A model generated the notes under the pieces. The model did no database searches, was not told the DNA's origin, and worked only from the letters and a program-made list of their open reading frames with translations. From the NCBI GenBank assembly GCA_017429685.1, contig JAFROL010000005.1:1-48612 (forward strand): a stretch of DNA of 48,612 nucleotides, read 5' to 3'. Shown here piece by piece: positions 17,659 to 25,449 of the stretch. The stretch's first letter is position 1; each line of letters starts with the position of its first letter. Position numbers and translations under genes: made by a program. The stretch is from Bacteroidales bacterium. Its GTDB lineage: Bacteria; Bacteroidota; Bacteroidia; Bacteroidales; P3.

Positions 17659-17696
17659 ATAAACGCCTGTATACAGATCTGTATACAGGCGTTTAT
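17659..17696. terminator. Perfect 38-bp palindrome between convergent genes
   Basis: The 19 bases from 17659 are the exact reverse complement of the 19 bases ending at 17696, with no loop; the centre is GTATACAGATCTGTATAC. It lies between the stop of the acyl-CoA synthetase and the stop of the convergent ATPase gene, as expected for a bidirectional terminator. It also marks the left edge of the ATPase-containing segment bounded by the duplicated synthetase 3' end. Confidence 0.75.
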
Positions 17697-17719
17697 GTTC
17701 CGGGCTCAAGCGTTTATCG

Positions 17720-19003
17720 TCAATTCTTAAGGCAGCCGATAGGCACCACCAGCACACCATCCTTACGCTGGTAGGCATAGGCCCCCGTGGCAGTCAGCAC
17801 CATCATAAATGACGGACTTTTCATTTTATCTGTGTCAATCTTGCTGACCAGTTTTTTCAAGTTTGATGCGCCCTCTTCTATGAGAGTTTCTCCGCCAAGT
17901 TTCACTTCCACAAGGCCATACCTGCCGTTGTTTAGATGAATAACGGCGTCGCACTCCAGGCCATTGTGGTCCCTGTAATGATAAACGCGACCATCTATAG
18001 CGTCAGCGTACACCCTCAAATCCCTAACCGCCATTGTTTCAAACAGAAGGCCGAAGGTGTTCAGGTCGTATATCAAGTCTTTTGGTCCAACCCCAAGCGC
18101 TGCCGTTGCTATTGACGGGTCAACAAAATACCTTGTATCCGATGTACGGATGGCCGTTTTGCTCCTCAGGTTTGGATTCCAAGCAGGCATATCCTCAATA
18201 ACAAATATCTTTCTCAGAGCCGAGAGATACAGCGAAATAGTGTTCTCGCTCAACGAGCCGCCGCCATTTGCCGACAGGTCGGCATACAGTGTACCGACGG
18301 ACACCTGACCGCCCTGGTGTCTTGAGTAGACACGCAGCAAACGCATAGCAAAGTCAGGATCGCGCTGCACATTGTCCACTCGAGAAATGTCACTTTCGCA
18401 GATGGCTTTGATGTAGTTGTTGGATACGCGCAAGGCCGTGGTTTTCTTCAGGTTGAGAGTTCCAGGCCATCCACCGCGGCACAAAATGTAAGCAATATCC
18501 TCCAGCGATGAGTCTGGTGCTACGGAAGACTTAACCTGTCCTGCGAAAAGGTCCACAAGACTTATTTTACCGTTCGACTCTCCAGACTCCCACAGGCTCA
18601 TCGGCCGCATTGTCAACCAGGCAAAACGCCCCGTACCGGTATGCGTTATCCTGCTTTTGTCCGCAGGAACTGCAGACCCCGTAAAGATAAACTGCCCCAC
18701 ATTTCCTCTTCTGTCGACCATATATCGAGCTGTGTCCCAAAGCTGTGGCGCCAATTGCCATTCGTCCACCAGTCTCGGAGTCTCGCCTGCAAGCAGCAAT
18801 TCGGGATCGTTCTCGGCAAGTGCAAGATACTCTTTCGACATCTTGGGGAAATCCATACGCAACACACTTTTGGCCTGCTGTTCTGCTGTAGTCGTTTTGC
18901 CGCACCACTTTGGACCTTGAATCAACACAGCACCCGCTGCCTCAAGTTGGTCGCTAAGCATACCATCGGCAATCCTGTTTCGATATGTTCTAATTTCGTC
19001 CAT
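17720..19003 (-). CDS. AAA-type ATPase with DUF4143 C-terminal domain
   Basis: P-loop ATPase of the AAA_14/DUF4143 group, 427 aa from the ATG at 19003 (MDEIRTYRNRIADGM). A start at 19036 would lie upstream of the likely transcription start. Walker A is GPKWCGKTTT (about residues 29-38), Walker B-like LVDEWQLAP. The C-terminal half carries the DUF4143 features YFVDPSIATAALG, LLFETMAVRDLRVYAD and a nuclease-like EVKLGGE. The role of the family is not established; members occur as variable accessory genes. It is bounded by a palindrome on one side and a 23-bp tandem array plus a duplicated gene end on the other. Confidence 0.88.
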   Translation of the reverse strand: MDEIRTYRNRIADGMLSDQLEAAGAVLIQGPKWCGKTTTAEQQAKSVLRMDFPKMSKEYLALAENDPELLLAGETPRLVDEWQLAPQLWDTARYMVDRRGNVGQFIFTGSAVPADKSRITHTGTGRFAWLTMRPMSLWESGESNGKISLVDLFAGQVKSSVAPDSSLEDIAYILCRGGWPGTLNLKKTTALRVSNNYIKAICESDISRVDNVQRDPDFAMRLLRVYSRHQGGQVSVGTLYADLSANGGGSLSENTISLYLSALRKIFVIEDMPAWNPNLRSKTAIRTSDTRYFVDPSIATAALGVGPKDLIYDLNTFGLLFETMAVRDLRVYADAIDGRVYHYRDHNGLECDAVIHLNNGRYGLVEVKLGGETLIEEGASNLKKLVSKIDTDKMKSPSFMMVLTATGAYAYQRKDGVLVVPIGCLKN

Positions 19004-19023
19004 AATTATCACGTTTTGCGCTG

Positions 19024-19031
19024 CAAAATTA
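19024..19031 (-). promoter_or_regulatory. Promoter -7 box for the DUF4143 ATPase
   Basis: CAAAATTA is TAATTTTG on the coding strand and fits TAnnTTTG. It is 21 bases upstream of the ATG at 19003, giving a very short leader. Confidence 0.45.
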
Positions 19032-19113
19032 CACACTATTTTTCAAATAGAAAAATATTATTTATAAAATAATGATAACATATTAATTATTAACATTTTA
19101 ATACATTTTCATA

Positions 19114-19363
19114 GTGGCATTTGGAGCATTTTTACCGTGGCATTTGGAGCATTTTCACCGTGGCATTTGGAGATTTTTCACCGTGGCATTTGGAGCATTT
19201 TTACCGTGACGTTTGGAGATTTTTCACCGTGGCATTTGGAGATTTTTCACCGTGGTATTTGGAGATTTTTTACCGTGGAATTTGGAGACTTTTCACCGTG
19301 GCATTTGGAGATTTTTCACCGTGGCATTTGGAGATTTTTTACCGTGGCGTTTGGAGTTTTTTA
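19114..19363. repeat. Eleven-unit 23-bp tandem array
   Basis: Units start at exactly 23-base steps: 19114, 19137, 19160, 19183, 19206, 19229, 19252, 19275, 19298, 19321 and 19344. Each begins GTGGCATTTGGAG or a close variant and ends in a T tract plus ACC. There are no spacers, so it is not CRISPR. Two plus-strand frames stay open through it, with a 23-residue peptide period, but the frames have no sensible start context. Confidence 0.95.
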
Positions 19364-19453
19364 GACAAACATAACAACACGAAATCTGGATTTTTCTCAC
19401 CGTTCCGCACCATCGGCCTACCCACAACGCAACAATACTTCGCAGGAAATTAA
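19363..19453 (+). pseudogene. Decayed copy of the acyl-CoA synthetase 3' end
   Basis: Translation gives D-K-H-N-N-TKSGFFSPFRTIGLP and ends in G-N-stop. The intact synthetase ends K-Q-D-D-TKSGLFSSFRTIDLP and then D-N-N-stop. About half of the last 31 residues match, and the bases CGTTCCGCACCATCG are identical in both copies. The orientation is the same. It directly follows the 23-bp array. It may be the end of a lost paralogue, or a duplicated gene end created by an insertion. Confidence 0.75.
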
Positions 19454-19517
19454 ACAACCATAACAAGCACATCGTCAAATTTTTAAACACAACAACAACC
19501 CATACGGGCAAAAAAAA

Positions 19518-19549
19518 TTTGTCCACTCGGCAAAAAAGTAGTACTTTTG
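19518..19549 (+). promoter_or_regulatory. tRNA-Gln promoter
   Basis: TTTG at 19518-19521, then 20 bases, then TACTTTTG at 19542-19549. This is a near-ideal Bacteroidota promoter, 26 bases upstream of the tRNA. Confidence 0.8.
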
Positions 19550-19574
19550 CAGCCGATTTGCGCATACAATGGAT

Positions 19575-19645
19575 TGTCCTATGGTGTAATGGTAGCACAT
19601 CAGATTTTGGTTCTGCTTGTCTAGGTTCGAATCCTGGTAGGACAA
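19575..19645 (+). tRNA. tRNA-Gln (anticodon TTG)
   Basis: The acceptor stem is TGTCCTA pairing with TAGGACA at 19638-19644. The D arm is GGTGTAATGGTAGCAC and the anticodon loop TTTTGGT has anticodon TTG. The T arm contains GGTTCGAATCC. The stem pair at position 27-43 is a mismatch, but the other arms are sound. CCA is not encoded. It decodes CAA and, by wobble, CAG. Confidence 0.95.
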
Positions 19646-19646
19646 C

Positions 19647-19678
19647 AAAACACTTCCCAAAACGGGAAGTGTTTTTTT
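19647..19678 (+). terminator. Intrinsic terminator after tRNA-Gln
   Basis: AACACTTCCC pairs with GGGAAGTGTT around a five-base loop, followed by a run of T residues. It directly follows the tRNA. Confidence 0.9.
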
Positions 19679-19715
19679 CGTCATAAGCCCATAGTTGTAT
19701 TTCCACTTTTTTTCG

Positions 19716-19723
19716 TATTTTTG
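19716..19723 (+). promoter_or_regulatory. Promoter -7 box for miaB
   Basis: TATTTTTG fits TAnnTTTG, with TTG 18 bases upstream at 19695-19697. The TTG start of miaB at 19760 is 37 bases downstream. Confidence 0.6.
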
Positions 19724-19759
19724 CATTTTGTATTTTTTTTATTAGGAAACAATAATACA

Positions 19760-21178
19760 TTGAAAAACAAGGTCTACATAGAAACTTATGGCTGTCAGAT
19801 GAATCTGGCCGACAGCGAAATTGTCGGCTCGATACTGAACAAGGCGGGCTATGCCATAACCCGCGACATCGATGAGGCCGACTTTATCCTTATCAACACC
19901 TGCGCCATCCGCGACAACGCCGAGCAGCGCATACGCAAACGCCTGCGCGAGCTCCGCGCGCTGCAACGCGCCCGCAGCACGCTGAAAATAGGCATACTTG
20001 GATGTATGGCCGAGCGGCTTCAGAAACAGCTTATGGAGGAGGAGGACAACGTGTCGTTCATCGTCGGGCCTGATGCCTATCGCAACCTGCCGCAGATGCT
20101 GGCCCGCACCCGCGAGGGCGAACGGCTGGCCGAAACGCTGCTGAGCGAAACGGAGACATACGCCGACATAGAGCCTGTGCGCTACGACACCAACGGCATA
20201 ACGGCCTACATCAGCATTATGCGCGGATGCCAGAACTACTGTGCCTACTGCGTGGTGCCCTACACCCGCGGACGCGAACGCAGCCGCGACCCGCAGACCA
20301 TTGTCGACGAGGCTCGCAGCCTGTTCGAGAAAGGCTATCGCGAAGTGACCCTGCTGGGCCAGAACGTCAACAGCTACCGATGGGAAGCGGAAAACGGAAA
20401 GCTGGAAGCGGAAAGCGGAGAGCGGAAAGCGGAAAGCGAAGCTGACGCGGCCAGTTCTAACATCTCACATCTCACATCTCACATCACTGTAGGCTTCCCC
20501 GACCTGATGGCTATGGTGGCCGAAGTGAGTCCCCTGTTGCGTGTGCGCTTCGCCACGTCGCACCCCAAGGACCTGAGCGACGAGCTGCTGCAGGTGATGG
20601 CTCGCTACGACAACATCTGCAAGTGCATCCACCTGCCCGTACAGTCGGGCAGCGAGCGGATGCTGAAACTTATGAACCGCCGCTACACGCCCGAATGGTA
20701 CCTGGACCGCATCGATGCCATACGCCGCTATCTGCCCACCTGCAGCATAACGACCGACGTCATTGCCGGATTCTGCACCGAGACCGAGGAGGACCATCAG
20801 GCCACGCTCGAGATGTTTCGCCGCGTGAGGTACGACTACGCCTATATGTTCAAATTCTCGATGCGCCCCAACACCTACGCCGCCAAGCACTTGCAGGACG
20901 ACGTGCCCGACGATGTCAAGACACGACGCCTTGAGGAAATCATTGCCCTTCAGGGCGAGATAGCACTGGAAAACAACCAAAAAGAGATCGGCAAGACCTT
21001 CGAGGTGCTGATCGAGGGCGTGTCGCACCGTTCGGACCAGCAGCTGTTTGGCCGCAACAGCCAGAACAAAGTCATCGTCTTCGAACGCGGCGACCTGAAG
21101 CCCGGACAGTATGCGCACGTGAAAGTGACACGCTGCACCTCGGCGACACTGATCGGCGAGGTTGTGGACAATAAATAA
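19760..21178 (+). CDS. miaB: tRNA-2-methylthio-N6-dimethylallyladenosine synthase MiaB
   Basis: Radical-SAM methylthiotransferase that adds the 2-methylthio group to i6A37 of tRNAs; cytoplasmic, 472 aa. The TTG at 19760 is chosen as start (L-K-N-K-VYIETYGCQMN, the usual MiaB N-terminus), 11 bases after AGGAAA; the earlier TTG overlaps the -7 box. Domains: N-terminal MTTase with YGCQMNLADSE and GCMAER, radical SAM with RGCQNYCAYCVVPYTRGRERS (three Cys for the 4Fe-4S cluster), and a C-terminal TRAM domain. Oddity: between LLGQNVNSY and the GFPDLMAMV helix there is an insert of about 35 residues encoded by a composite repeat at 20383-20487. Confidence 0.95.
   Translation: MKNKVYIETYGCQMNLADSEIVGSILNKAGYAITRDIDEADFILINTCAIRDNAEQRIRKRLRELRALQRARSTLKIGILGCMAERLQKQLMEEEDNVSFIVGPDAYRNLPQMLARTREGERLAETLLSETETYADIEPVRYDTNGITAYISIMRGCQNYCAYCVVPYTRGRERSRDPQTIVDEARSLFEKGYREVTLLGQNVNSYRWEAENGKLEAESGERKAESEADAASSNISHLTSHITVGFPDLMAMVAEVSPLLRVRFATSHPKDLSDELLQVMARYDNICKCIHLPVQSGSERMLKLMNRRYTPEWYLDRIDAIRRYLPTCSITTDVIAGFCTETEEDHQATLEMFRRVRYDYAYMFKFSMRPNTYAAKHLQDDVPDDVKTRRLEEIIALQGEIALENNQKEIGKTFEVLIEGVSHRSDQQLFGRNSQNKVIVFERGDLKPGQYAHVKVTRCTSATLIGEVVDNK
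20383..20487. repeat. In-frame composite repeat inside miaB
   Basis: Runs of AAGCGGAAAACGGAAAGC and AGCGGAGAGCGGAAAGCGG are followed by AAGCTGACGCGGCC, the conserved core word. A second motif, CATCTCACATCTCACATC, then follows. The translation reads A-E-S-G-E-R-K-A-E-S-E-A-D-A and then S-H-L-T-S-H-I. The reading frame is preserved. Confidence 0.93.
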
Positions 21179-21214
21179 CAAACATCTACGTTATATTCCG
21201 AAAACGGTTTCATT

Positions 21215-22102
21215 ATGGCCAATAACGACTTCTTCAAGAAATACCCTTGGGTGCTTCACGCACTGATAGCCATAGGCGCGTCGCTGCTTATTGTGGTTAT
21301 CGTATTCATCATACTCAAACATTACGGTCGCGTCGGACAGGAATACAAGACCCCGTACGTTGTCGGTTCGTATGTCGACGAACTGTCTGGCAACGACGAG
21401 CTTGAACTGCAGTACGTGGTCATCGACTCCATCTATCAGCAAGGCAAGCGCGGCGGATACATCCTGCGCCAGGACCCCGATTCGGGCTCGATGATCAAAA
21501 CCGGACGCAAGATATACCTGACCGTAACAGCTTACGTGCCCGACAACGCCATTGTGCCAGACTTGCGCTCACTGTCGGTGCGGCACGCCATCTCGCAACT
21601 CGAGAACGTAGGTTTGCACGGCGGAAAGCTTATTTTTGTCGACGACCCGCACCACGTGGTGCTCGAGCAGAAATACAAGGGGCGCACCGTCAACGAAGGA
21701 CGCCGTCTGGAGAAAGGCGCTATGGTCGACCTCGTGGTGGGACGCGGCAGCGCGACAGCACAGAGCATCGTGCCCTATCTGGTCGGTATGTCTCCGACCA
21801 AGGCACGCCGTAGCATCCTCTCGGCATCGCTCAACGTCGGCGCCGAGCACTACGACGGCATCACCGATATGAGCCGTGCCATCGTATACAAACAGTCGCC
21901 CGAATACAGCGGCCGTACCGGAGCCGAATACGGAAGCCGCGTGGAGCTGTGGTACTGCGACAAGTCGGTTGTGGCTATGGAAGAACTGGAGCGTATGAAA
22001 CAGCGGCAGATAGAGGACTCGATAAGAGCACTCTACGAACAAGGCGACGACGCGGCACCGTCGGCCGACCCATACGGACTGACCGGACTGGATGAATTTT
22101 GA
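21215..22102 (+). CDS. Membrane-anchored PASTA-domain protein
   Basis: Protein of 295 aa with a short cytoplasmic N-terminus, one transmembrane helix (about residues 13-35, LIAIGASLLIVVIVFIIL) and three PASTA repeats outside the cytoplasm: about 42-106, 107-177 (VPDLRSLSVRHAISQLENVGL) and 180-250 (VPYLVGMSPTKARRSILSASL). A charged tail follows. There is no kinase domain, so this is a stand-alone PASTA protein of the kind Bacteroidota often encode upstream of rluD-type genes. PASTA domains bind peptidoglycan or muropeptides in other proteins; the role here is unproven. It lies 36 bases after miaB and 15 before the T9SS cargo gene, probably in one operon. Confidence 0.88.
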   Translation: MANNDFFKKYPWVLHALIAIGASLLIVVIVFIILKHYGRVGQEYKTPYVVGSYVDELSGNDELELQYVVIDSIYQQGKRGGYILRQDPDSGSMIKTGRKIYLTVTAYVPDNAIVPDLRSLSVRHAISQLENVGLHGGKLIFVDDPHHVVLEQKYKGRTVNEGRRLEKGAMVDLVVGRGSATAQSIVPYLVGMSPTKARRSILSASLNVGAEHYDGITDMSRAIVYKQSPEYSGRTGAEYGSRVELWYCDKSVVAMEELERMKQRQIEDSIRALYEQGDDAAPSADPYGLTGLDEF

Positions 22103-22117
22103 TTAATTCGTGATATT

Positions 22118-24022
22118 TTGAAAATCAAGAGTCTTGCAATATTGCTAATGATGGGTCTCTGCACTGCGACCCACTGCCAGGAGGTGCTGGCACCGCTGTC
22201 GGCAGCGCTACGGCCTTCGGCGCCCAAAAGCACCGACACGCTGGTGCTGGAATTGCCTTTCTTCGACGATTTTGCCGAATACGAGGGGCTTCCCGACACC
22301 AAGAGGTGGCTCTCCGTCCAAGCCTATATCAACAAGGACTATGCGCCCGAAGCTCCCACCATCGGCACAGCAACCCTCGACGCACTCGACGCAGACGGCA
22401 ACCTCTACCCCCAAGCCTCGTCAAACCAATTTGGTGCCGACACCTTGGCCTCGCAGATTGTGCGGCTCGACTCGCTGACTGGAGCCTACCAGCGACGGCT
22501 GCAGCCGTCGGATTCCATCTACCTGAGCTTCTTCTACCTCCCCGGCGGATGGTACGGTGCACAATGGGAGCTGGTTGGCGACGCACCGTCGAACCAGGAT
22601 TCGCTATTCCTCGACTTCTACGATGCCGACGAGCAGCAATGGAACGTCGTCTGGGCCACAGCAGGGTACAACGCCGACACCACAGGCACCACAACGCACT
22701 GGCCCTGGCGTTTCGCAAGCGTCTGCATCAACGACCAGCGCTATTTCACAAACCGCTTCCAGTTCCGTTTCCGCAACTACGCCAGCCTCGACCCCAATCC
22801 CAAAAGCGGTATTGCCGGCAACTGCGACCAGTGGAGCATCGACTACGTCTACCTTAACCGGAACCGATCGGCAGCCGATTCGATGTCGCGCGATGTCGCC
22901 TTTGTCGACAAGGCACCGTCGATGCTGGCAAAATACCAGGCAATGCCGTCACGCCAATACCGCACATCCGAAATGGCGACAAACCTCAACATCCGCATCG
23001 CCAACCGATACAACCAGACCCTGGCCTCGAACTACTCATACAAGGTTATCGGCAATGCAGGCCAGCAGATTGCACAATACGACGGCGGATTCGAAAACAT
23101 CGTGCCCTTCTTCCCCAACGGCCGATACCAGGAGATGGGCGTGCACAGCAACCCGCCCGTCAATTTCGCCTTTCCCGAGTCGCCGGCACCAGCCACCTAC
23201 GACATCGTGCACGTGGTGCGCGAAGGCGTGGGCGGCGACCTCCACAACGGCAACGACACGATGAGGTTCCGTCAGGTCTTCGACGACTACTATGCCTACG
23301 ACGACGGTGTGGCCGAAAACGGCTACGGACTGACGTCGACAGGCAGCCATATGTGGCTTTCCTACAGGTTCGACCTCAACGAAAAAGACACGCTGACGGC
23401 CGTCGACCTCTGCTTCAACCGCACACGCAACGGCGAGAACGAAGATGTGCGCTTCCACCTGTGCGTGTGGGCGTGCAGCAACGGAATCCCGTCAACAATG
23501 ATATACAAGGACAGCGAGGCAATGACACCACAATTCAACGGCCGCAACGGATTCCACCGCTACGCGCTCACGCATCCCGTGGTTGTCAGCGACACCGTCT
23601 TCATCGGCTTCGAACAGTTGTCGAACGACTATATCAACCTGGGCTTCGACCGCAGCACCGACTCGCGCAGATACACCTACTACCGCACCGGCAACGAGTG
23701 GATGCAGAGCATCCTGAGCGGCTCGATAATGATGCGCCCGACCTTCGGTGCCTCGGCACTGGCAGACATCGCCACAAAGCCCGCCGACATCGAAGCTCTA
23801 ATATTTCCCAACCCCGCCAGCAACCGCGTCAACATCCGCACAAACAGCACTAACGGCACGCTGACGATAACACTCTACGATATCAGCGGACGCCAGATAT
23901 GGACACGACACGGCGCCGACGGTTTCGACACCGAAGGACTGACAGACGGAATCTACATCCTGCGCCTTACCGATCCCGAAACAGGCCGCCAAAGCAACAA
24001 CAAACTAATTATCAAACGATGA
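22118..24022 (+). CDS. T9SS cargo protein with type A sorting domain
   Basis: Secreted or surface protein of 634 aa with a TTG start and a signal peptide (LAILLMMGLCTATHC, about residues 5-20). The central part is beta-rich and contains aromatic and Asp-rich segments without a recognised catalytic motif. The C-terminal 80 residues form a T9SS type A sorting domain: IFPNPASNRVNI, LYDISGRQIW, TDGIYILRL and the final K-L-I-I-K-R. It should therefore leave the periplasm through the T9SS encoded 3-8 kb to the right. Its stop overlaps the start of the pseudouridine synthase gene (ATGA), showing translational coupling. The molecular function is not recognised. Confidence 0.88.
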   Translation: MKIKSLAILLMMGLCTATHCQEVLAPLSAALRPSAPKSTDTLVLELPFFDDFAEYEGLPDTKRWLSVQAYINKDYAPEAPTIGTATLDALDADGNLYPQASSNQFGADTLASQIVRLDSLTGAYQRRLQPSDSIYLSFFYLPGGWYGAQWELVGDAPSNQDSLFLDFYDADEQQWNVVWATAGYNADTTGTTTHWPWRFASVCINDQRYFTNRFQFRFRNYASLDPNPKSGIAGNCDQWSIDYVYLNRNRSAADSMSRDVAFVDKAPSMLAKYQAMPSRQYRTSEMATNLNIRIANRYNQTLASNYSYKVIGNAGQQIAQYDGGFENIVPFFPNGRYQEMGVHSNPPVNFAFPESPAPATYDIVHVVREGVGGDLHNGNDTMRFRQVFDDYYAYDDGVAENGYGLTSTGSHMWLSYRFDLNEKDTLTAVDLCFNRTRNGENEDVRFHLCVWACSNGIPSTMIYKDSEAMTPQFNGRNGFHRYALTHPVVVSDTVFIGFEQLSNDYINLGFDRSTDSRRYTYYRTGNEWMQSILSGSIMMRPTFGASALADIATKPADIEALIFPNPASNRVNIRTNSTNGTLTITLYDISGRQIWTRHGADGFDTEGLTDGIYILRLTDPETGRQSNNKLIIKR

Positions 24023-25107
24023 CCAAAACCACCCACGAAACAGAAGAGCCTCAGAAATCCACCCTCGACAACGAAGAGCAGGAACTCTACGAAAACTACC
24101 GTTTCACCGTCGACCGCGGCCAGGAGACAATGCGGATGGACAAATACCTGCAAATGCGCATCGAAGGCGTTTCGCGCACCAAAATCCAGGCAGCAGCCAA
24201 GGCGTCGTGCGTGCTGGTCAACGACAAGCCGGCCAAGTCGAACTACAAAATCAAACCCCTCGACGTCATCACCATCCTACTCCCCACCCCGCCGCGCGAA
24301 ATCGAAATCATTCCGCAAAACATACCCTTCAATATCGTCTACGAGGACGACGACGTGCTGGTGGTCGACAAAGAGGCCGGAATGGTCGTGCACCCAGGCT
24401 ACGGCAACTTCGACGGCACACTGCTGAACGCACTGGCCTACTACTACAACGGCAAGACAGGCAAAGACGGCAACCCCATCACCCCCTACCTTGTGCACCG
24501 CATAGACAAGGACACTTCGGGCCTGCTGCTGATAGCCAAGAACGAGGAAGCCCAGGTGGTGCTGGCCAAGCAGTTTTTCGACCACACCATCGAGCGCAAA
24601 TACAATGCCCTGGTGTGGGGCGACTTTGCCGACGACAGCGGCACCATCGACGGCAACCTGGCACGCTCGACCAAAGACCGCCGCGTGATGGCCGTATACG
24701 ACGACCCCGAGGTGGGAAAACACGCCGTGACACACTGGCACGTGCTGGAGCGCTTCGGCTACGTCACACTGGTGGAATGCGTGCTCGAAACCGGACGCAC
24801 ACACCAAATCAGGGCACACCTGAAGCACATAGGCCATCCGCTCTTCAACGACGCTATGTACGGTGGCGACCAAATACTGAAAGGCACCACATTCACGAAA
24901 TACAAGCAGTTTGTAACCAACTGCTTCCAGCTGCTGCCGCGTCAGGCGCTGCACGCCCTGATACTCGGTTTCGAGCACCCGACAACACACAAGCAGATGC
25001 ATTTCGAATCGCCACTGCCCGACGACATTGCCTCGGTTCTCGAAAAATGGCGCCGCTATGCCGTATCGGCACAAATAGACACCTCGCAGCCCGACGCTGA
25101 AAGCTGA
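24019..25107 (+). CDS. RluA/RluD-family pseudouridine synthase
   Basis: Isomerises uridine to pseudouridine in RNA, probably 23S rRNA; cytoplasmic, 362 aa. The start is the ATG at 24019, which overlaps the preceding TGA by four bases; the longer frame upstream is Arg-rich out-of-frame sequence. An S4 RNA-binding domain (about residues 35-95, MRMDKYLQMRIEGVSRTKIQ) precedes the catalytic domain. The latter has VYEDDDVLVVDKEAGMVVHPG, the catalytic Asp in VHRIDKDTSGLLLIAKN, and ETGRTHQIRAHLKHIGHP. The S4 domain and length point to RluD rather than RluA or RluB, but substrate specificity is not certain. Confidence 0.92.
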   Translation: MTKTTHETEEPQKSTLDNEEQELYENYRFTVDRGQETMRMDKYLQMRIEGVSRTKIQAAAKASCVLVNDKPAKSNYKIKPLDVITILLPTPPREIEIIPQNIPFNIVYEDDDVLVVDKEAGMVVHPGYGNFDGTLLNALAYYYNGKTGKDGNPITPYLVHRIDKDTSGLLLIAKNEEAQVVLAKQFFDHTIERKYNALVWGDFADDSGTIDGNLARSTKDRRVMAVYDDPEVGKHAVTHWHVLERFGYVTLVECVLETGRTHQIRAHLKHIGHPLFNDAMYGGDQILKGTTFTKYKQFVTNCFQLLPRQALHALILGFEHPTTHKQMHFESPLPDDIASVLEKWRRYAVSAQIDTSQPDAES

Positions 25108-25154
25108 CCAAACCCGATTTAAGCATTCCGGGGACCTCATCGCCCTCCTGCCAC

Positions 25155-25180
25155 GCACAGGCCACCTGTGCCGCCTTTTT
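25155..25180 (+). terminator. Hairpin terminator after the pseudouridine synthase
   Basis: GCACAGG and CCTGTGC form a seven-base-pair stem with a CCA loop, followed after four bases by five T residues. Confidence 0.55.
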
Positions 25181-25193
25181 GCACACCGTTTTT

Positions 25194-25250
25194 ATTCAGT
25201 TCTTATATCGTTCTTATATTGCAGATATAAGAACGATATAAGAACTGAGT
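25194..25250. terminator. Long inverted repeat between convergent operons
   Basis: The 23 bases at 25197-25219 are the exact reverse complement of 25225-25247, with spacer TGCAG. Flanking bases extend the pairing slightly. Each arm contains two copies of GTTCTTATAT, so the element is both inverted and directly repeated. It lies between the rluD-type gene and the gldO-like gene, where a bidirectional terminator would be expected. The stretch 25251-25449 beyond it holds no gene. Confidence 0.75.
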
Positions 25251-25449
25251 TCCTTCGATATGCCAAAAGGCGACGAAAACCTGTCCGAGCCACAAACAGC
25301 ACCTTGACCCGAAACCTCCAGATCAAGACCGCCGAAAAGCATTCAGACTCAATCGGTTTATATAAAATAAAGAAAAACAGGGAGCGTTTCGTGACGATCG
25401 AACGTGCCGCGCTGCGCAATATGACCCAATAGCCGCCCTTGATACCTGC

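Noticed and set aside
19114-19363. CRISPR array
   Set aside because: Units are directly joined, with no unique spacers, and there are no cas genes in the window.
19121-19453. 110-residue open frame across the 23-bp array
   Set aside because: The repetitive part only reflects the 23-bp unit. Only its last 31 codons resemble a real protein, and these are listed as a remnant.
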